From Acidobacteriota bacterium (GTDB lineage: Bacteria; Acidobacteriota; Blastocatellia; Pyrinomonadales; Pyrinomonadaceae): a DNA stretch of 64,000 bases. This document shows positions 59,051 to 64,000 of the stretch, in pieces. The stretch spans positions 50,544 through 114,543 of the forward strand of contig JAFAZX010000029.1 in assembly GCA_019239425.1 (NCBI GenBank). Reading direction: 5' to 3'. The notes below the pieces were generated by a model. That model made no database searches. It saw only the letters and a program-made list of their open reading frames with translations, and was not told the DNA's origin. A program made the position numbers and the translations under genes. How positions within the stretch are numbered: the first letter of the stretch is position 1; each line of letters starts with the position of its first letter.

Positions 59051-61693
59051 TTAGCGCCTGCGCTCCCGGCCGCGCTGGCTGGTCGTCGGCTGCGCGGCTT
59101 CGGGGCGCAGGTTGTCCGTAAAGAGTTTGAGGATGCGCTTGTACTCGTCGGCCCAACTGTCGGCGCGTTCGAAGGCGTGGTCTTCGACGGGGTAGGGCGC
59201 GAGCTGCCAGTTCTCTTTGCGGAGTTCGATGAGCCGCTCGGCGAGGCGGACGGTATCCTGAAAGTGCACGTTCGTGTCCACCATGCCGTGGCAGATGAGG
59301 AGCGCGCCCTTGAGTCCGGCGGCGAAGTAGATGGGCGAGCTGCGGCGGTAAGCTTCGGGGTCGTCCTGCGGCTCGTTGAGGATGTTCGCGGTGTAAGGGT
59401 GGTTGTAGTGCGCCCAGTCCGTGACGGGCCTGAGCGCCGCGCCCGCGGCGAAGATGTCGGGCGTGGTGAACATCGCCATCAGGGTCATGAAGCCGCCGTA
59501 GGAGCCGCCGTACATCCCGACGCGCCGCGGGTCTACGCCGTGCTCGTTGACCAGGTAGCGGACGGCGTCCACGTGGTCGTCCAAGTCCTTGCCGCCCATG
59601 TGCCGGTAAATCCCCGTGCGCCAGTCGCGGCCGTAGCCGGCCGAGCCGCGATAGTCGATGCTCAAGACCGTGAAGCCGCGCTCCATCAAAAGGTGATGGA
59701 ACATGTGCTCGCGGTAGTAAGTCGACCACCACTTGTGCACGTCCTGCAGGTAGCCCGCGCCGTGGACGAAGATGACGGCCGGGCCGCCCGGCTTCGCCCC
59801 CGCCGGTTTGTACAGGCGGCCGTAGACGGTCGCGCCGTCGCGCGCGCGGAAACTGACGACGGGGGGGTCGAGCCAGTTGTAGGTGAAGAACTCCGGGACG
59901 GGCGAGGTCGTCAACTGCTTCACGTCCGGGAAGGGGCCGTCGGCCGCCTGCGCGTTCGCGGTCGGCGGCGCATTCGGAGGCGCGTTCGGGGCCTGTGCGT
60001 TCTGCTCGGGCGCGGGGCGGTTCGGCTGGACGTACAGCTCGGGCGGGCGGTTGGTGTAGGAGCGGACGACGGCGAGCAAGCGTTCGTCGGGCGAGACGTC
60101 CGCCTGGTTGTTGCCCGGCATCGTCGTCAGGCGCGTGCGCGCCGTGCCGTCGAAGTTCATCGAGTAGAGGTGCCGCTCGAAGAAGCTGCCCTCGCTCGAA
60201 GTGAAGTAGAACTTCGTCTTGTCGGTCGAGAGGCGCACGTCCGAGACTTCGAAGCGCCCCTTCGTCAACTGCGCGGGGTCTCCGCCTTCGGCGCCCACGG
60301 TGTAGAGGTGCGCCCAGCCGTCGCGCTCCGAGACGAAGTAGACGCGCCGGTTGTCAGGCAGCCAACCCAGGGTGAACGCGCCGGGGCCGCCGACCCACGC
60401 GTCGTCGTGCACGACGGCGAGGATGCGCGTCCTGGCCGTCGCGGGGTCGAGCGCCAACACCCAGCGGTCTTTGTTGTCCGAGGCGCGCGCGAGGAGCGCG
60501 GCGCGCGAGCCGTCCTCGTTCCACTGCAACTGGAAGAGTTGCACGTCGCGGTCGCGCGGCGTTTGCGCCTGCGCGCCGGTCTGCTGCTGCGGCGGCGACT
60601 GTTGAGACTGCTGCTGTCCGGACTGCTGCTGCCCCCCCTGTTGGGCGCCGGCTTCGGCCGTATTCTGCTCGGTGCGCTGCTGGACGCGCGGCGCGACCTG
60701 CGCGCGCAGGCCGGTCTCGACCCACTTGACCTCTCCGGTCGCGACCGACGCGAGGCCCAGGCGCGTGCGCCCCTGGTTGTCGCCGACCTTCGTGCGCGAC
60801 TGTATGTCTTCGGTGTAGCCGGAGTCGCCGATGAAGTTGGGGACGATGGCGTTCTTGCCCGCCGAAGGGTCGGCCACGGTCAACACGACGTAGGCGCCGT
60901 CGGGCGAGAGCTGGAGGTTCGTGACCGTCTGGCCCTGCGTGAGCGTGTAGGGCTTGCGCCTCTCCTTGTCGCGCTCGCGCCGCCGCTTCTCCTGCTCCTC
61001 GCGCTGCTCGGCGCGCTCGCGCACGACGTCCAGGAGCTGGCGCTCCTCCTTGCGCAGGTATTCCTGGCTCTCGCTGGCGCGCGCCGCGGGCGTGCCGGCG
61101 GCGGCCGCGGCCGCCGGGGGCACGGGGATGCGTATGTCCGTGAGCTGTTCGAGCGAGCCGCCGTCGAGCGACATCACGTAGAGGTTGCTCTGGCGCGTGA
61201 AGTAGACCGAGCGCTGGTCGCGCGTGAAGTGCGCGTTCGACTCGGACTCGACCGTGCGCGTGAGCTGCCGCCGCTCGCCCTTCTCGTGGTCGTAGAGGAA
61301 GACGTCGCCCTCCTCGGTGAAGACCGTCCATTTCCTGTCCTTCGAAAGCTCCCCGTTCGCGGGCGGCGCCTGGCGCGCCTCCTCTTCCGTGAGCTTGCGC
61401 AAGGAGGTGCCGTCGGCGTTGACGGTGTAGAGGTCTGTCTCCTTCAGGCGCGGCTCGCCCGCGCGCTTCCAGCGGAAGTAGACGCGACGGCTGTCCTGCG
61501 ACCAGTAGACGCCCGTCGGCGCGTAGCCCACGAGGTCGGGGCCGCGCATGATGCTGTCCACGGTCAGCTCGAACGCCCTGGCCTGTGCGGGCGCCTGCTG
61601 CGGGCGCGCCTGCTGTCGGGCGAAGGTCTGCTGGAAGAGCAGCGCGGCGACGAACGCGCAGCGGGCCGCGCCCCGGAAAGTTTGTCCTCGCAT
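59051..61693 (-). CDS. S9-family peptidase, dipeptidyl-peptidase IV-like, secreted
   Basis: An 880-residue exported serine peptidase. The signal peptide (1-25, ending TFARQ) is followed by an eight-bladed-type propeller region (about 45-600), then an alpha/beta hydrolase domain with serine in GMYGGSYGGFMTLMAMF near 725, aspartate in CHGMVDTNVHFQD and histidine in VEDHAFERAD. A Gln-rich linker (about 345-385, QQGGQQQSGQQQSQQ) and a charged segment (REQREEQEKRRRERDKERRK) interrupt the propeller. GAGGA precedes the ATG. The substrate is not evident. Confidence 0.9.
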   Translation of the reverse strand: MRGQTFRGAARCAFVAALLFQQTFARQQARPQQAPAQARAFELTVDSIMRGPDLVGYAPTGVYWSQDSRRVYFRWKRAGEPRLKETDLYTVNADGTSLRKLTEEEARQAPPANGELSKDRKWTVFTEEGDVFLYDHEKGERRQLTRTVESESNAHFTRDQRSVYFTRQSNLYVMSLDGGSLEQLTDIRIPVPPAAAAAAGTPAARASESQEYLRKEERQLLDVVRERAEQREEQEKRRRERDKERRKPYTLTQGQTVTNLQLSPDGAYVVLTVADPSAGKNAIVPNFIGDSGYTEDIQSRTKVGDNQGRTRLGLASVATGEVKWVETGLRAQVAPRVQQRTEQNTAEAGAQQGGQQQSGQQQSQQSPPQQQTGAQAQTPRDRDVQLFQLQWNEDGSRAALLARASDNKDRWVLALDPATARTRILAVVHDDAWVGGPGAFTLGWLPDNRRVYFVSERDGWAHLYTVGAEGGDPAQLTKGRFEVSDVRLSTDKTKFYFTSSEGSFFERHLYSMNFDGTARTRLTTMPGNNQADVSPDERLLAVVRSYTNRPPELYVQPNRPAPEQNAQAPNAPPNAPPTANAQAADGPFPDVKQLTTSPVPEFFTYNWLDPPVVSFRARDGATVYGRLYKPAGAKPGGPAVIFVHGAGYLQDVHKWWSTYYREHMFHHLLMERGFTVLSIDYRGSAGYGRDWRTGIYRHMGGKDLDDHVDAVRYLVNEHGVDPRRVGMYGGSYGGFMTLMAMFTTPDIFAAGAALRPVTDWAHYNHPYTANILNEPQDDPEAYRRSSPIYFAAGLKGALLICHGMVDTNVHFQDTVRLAERLIELRKENWQLAPYPVEDHAFERADSWADEYKRILKLFTDNLRPEAAQPTTSQRGRERRR

Positions 61694-61788
61694 CGAGTCC
61701 TCTTCTTAGTCTATGGGCTACCGCGGGCGGTATACTTCCCCGACGCGCGCGGCGTGAAGTCAGCGAAAAGTTTTGGGAGACTTTGAAG

Positions 61789-61968
61789 GTGAACGAGCGG
61801 CGGGATGATACAACAAAACCGGCTGAGGAGTCGCGCCCCGCGCCCGAGCGCGGCCGCTACTACTACGACGACGCGACCGGCTACGAGACCTACCGGCCCG
61901 AAGAGGACGAAGAGGAGTCGGGGGACGAGCCAGCCGCGAAGAGGTCTAAACCGGCGACCGGCGTCTAA
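61789..61968 (+). CDS. Small acidic-basic protein of unknown function
   Basis: A 59-residue, highly charged protein starting at GTG 61789, with GGGAG 9 bases upstream. It contains RGRYYYDDATGYETYRPEED and ends AAKRSKPATGV; there is no hydrophobic segment or cysteine. No family is recognised. It is divergent from the S9 gene, and its stop codon overlaps the stop of the convergent zinc-ribbon gene. Supported mainly by the ribosome site and codon bias. Confidence 0.6.
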   Translation: MNERRDDTTKPAEESRPAPERGRYYYDDATGYETYRPEEDEEESGDEPAAKRSKPATGV

Positions 61969-62168
61969 CGCCGCTGCCTCCCCTGGCCGATCCGGCGACG
62001 GTCGGAGAGCGTGTACGTGTCGCGCTTGCGCTGCTCGCCGTAATACTCGCTGTCCTCGTAGCGCGGGCAGTCGCAGCGCTTCTCGTCCCCCGGCGCGAAC
62101 GAGCACCCGCCCGCGATGGTGTGATACTGATGCAGATGCCCGCAGTTCCAGCAAGTCCTGTCGTCCAC
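61965..62168 (-). CDS. Small zinc-ribbon-like protein
   Basis: A 67-residue protein starting at GTG 62168, with GAGG 9 bases upstream. It contains CWNCGHLHQYHTIAGGCSF and CDCPRYED, five to six cysteines and several histidines in a zinc-ribbon-like pattern, and a basic tail (RRRIGQGRQRR). It may bind zinc and nucleic acid; I do not recognise the family. Its stop overlaps the stop of the convergent gene by two bases. Confidence 0.65.
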   Translation of the reverse strand: MDDRTCWNCGHLHQYHTIAGGCSFAPGDEKRCDCPRYEDSEYYGEQRKRDTYTLSDRRRIGQGRQRR

Positions 62169-62251
62169 TTCGCAACACCTCAGCACGGATTTTAAGTTTG
62201 CCGCGCAGAACTTACGGCGCGCCACGGCGACTGTCAAGCCAGTGCAGGATT

Positions 62252-62321
62252 GGTTCATCGGCTCATTGATTCATTGAAGAGGCCCAGTCCTGTCTTCAAT
62301 GAATCAATGAGCCGATGAACC
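62252..62321. repeat. Hairpin, TCATTGA family
   Basis: Arms 62252-62280 and 62293-62321 are perfectly complementary over 29 bases (GGTTCATCGGCTCATTGATT and complement), with a 12-nt loop. The units resemble TCATCGGC, TCATTGAT and TCATTGA. It is placed just after the stop of the BipA gene (minus strand). Confidence 0.92.
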
Positions 62322-62334
62322 GATGTCTCAATCG

Positions 62335-64000
<1,666 letters not shown>

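Noticed and set aside
59009..61786. Very long open frame on the plus strand opposite the S9 peptidase gene
   Set aside because: High GC codon bias leaves the antisense frame open. The minus-strand frame has signal peptide, propeller and Ser-Asp-His motifs, while the plus frame has arginine/valine-rich nonsense composition.

Overview
The window looks like a piece of the core chromosome of a high-GC, Gram-negative, diderm bacterium, most probably an Acidobacteriota member of the Blastocatellia/Pyrinomonadales type. This is inferred from gene content, not from a search. Supporting signs are a VWFA protein of the type common in acidobacteria, a TonB-dependent receptor with an N-terminal carboxypeptidase-regulatory-like domain, several large secreted S9 and M14 peptidases, and a LytS/LytTR pair followed by a small Fis-type HTH protein. 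I saw no phage genes, plasmid genes, transposase, CRISPR array, rRNA or tRNA.

Layout: 1-4.3 kb is a lysine/diaminopimelate operon (end of dapB, dapA, dapD, a dapC-like aminotransferase, asd). 4.4-15.4 kb is housekeeping and envelope genes: TonB receptor, TauE/SafE permease, zinc metallopeptidase, cardiolipin synthase-like protein, rpiA, VTT membrane protein, GntR regulator, erythromycin-esterase-like protein, BON protein. 15.4-20.9 kb holds three DNA end-repair genes: a LigD-type PE-POL protein without a ligase domain, a divergent archaeal-type ATP-dependent ligase, and a stand-alone PE-domain protein. 21-23.9 kb is a LytS/LytTR two-component system with two identically built direct-repeat operators. 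24-31 kb holds an EamA transporter, a large lamin-tail secreted protein, a VWA protein and a radical SAM protein. 31-35.4 kb is a minus-strand operon resembling a compact lipoprotein-trafficking (Lol-like) system. 35.5-51.3 kb is mixed: HD hydrolase, GlcD-like oxidase, S41 and S1-like proteases, a 51-residue metallothionein-like gene, beta-lactamase-fold hydrolase, LarA-like racemase, CDF metal exporter, PilT-like ATPase. 51.4-61.7 kb is a minus-strand block of thiE, two S9 peptidases, an M14 peptidase and a second, atypical dapB. The right end is bipA/typA, cut by the window.

The most striking signal is not protein-coding. About 32 intergenic spaces hold hairpins whose arms are short tandem repeats, mostly of a 7-bp unit, in about ten sequence families. 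They resemble the short tandemly repeated repetitive (STRR) sequences described in cyanobacteria, but are organised as inverted repeats. They sit tight against genes. In at least ten genes the stop codon lies inside a hairpin arm, and several unrelated proteins end in residues encoded by the repeat. One hairpin has itself been interrupted by a 209-bp MITE-like element with a 3-bp target duplication, and another pair is similar across arms and loop. I regard this hairpin system as the best candidate for something under-described here.
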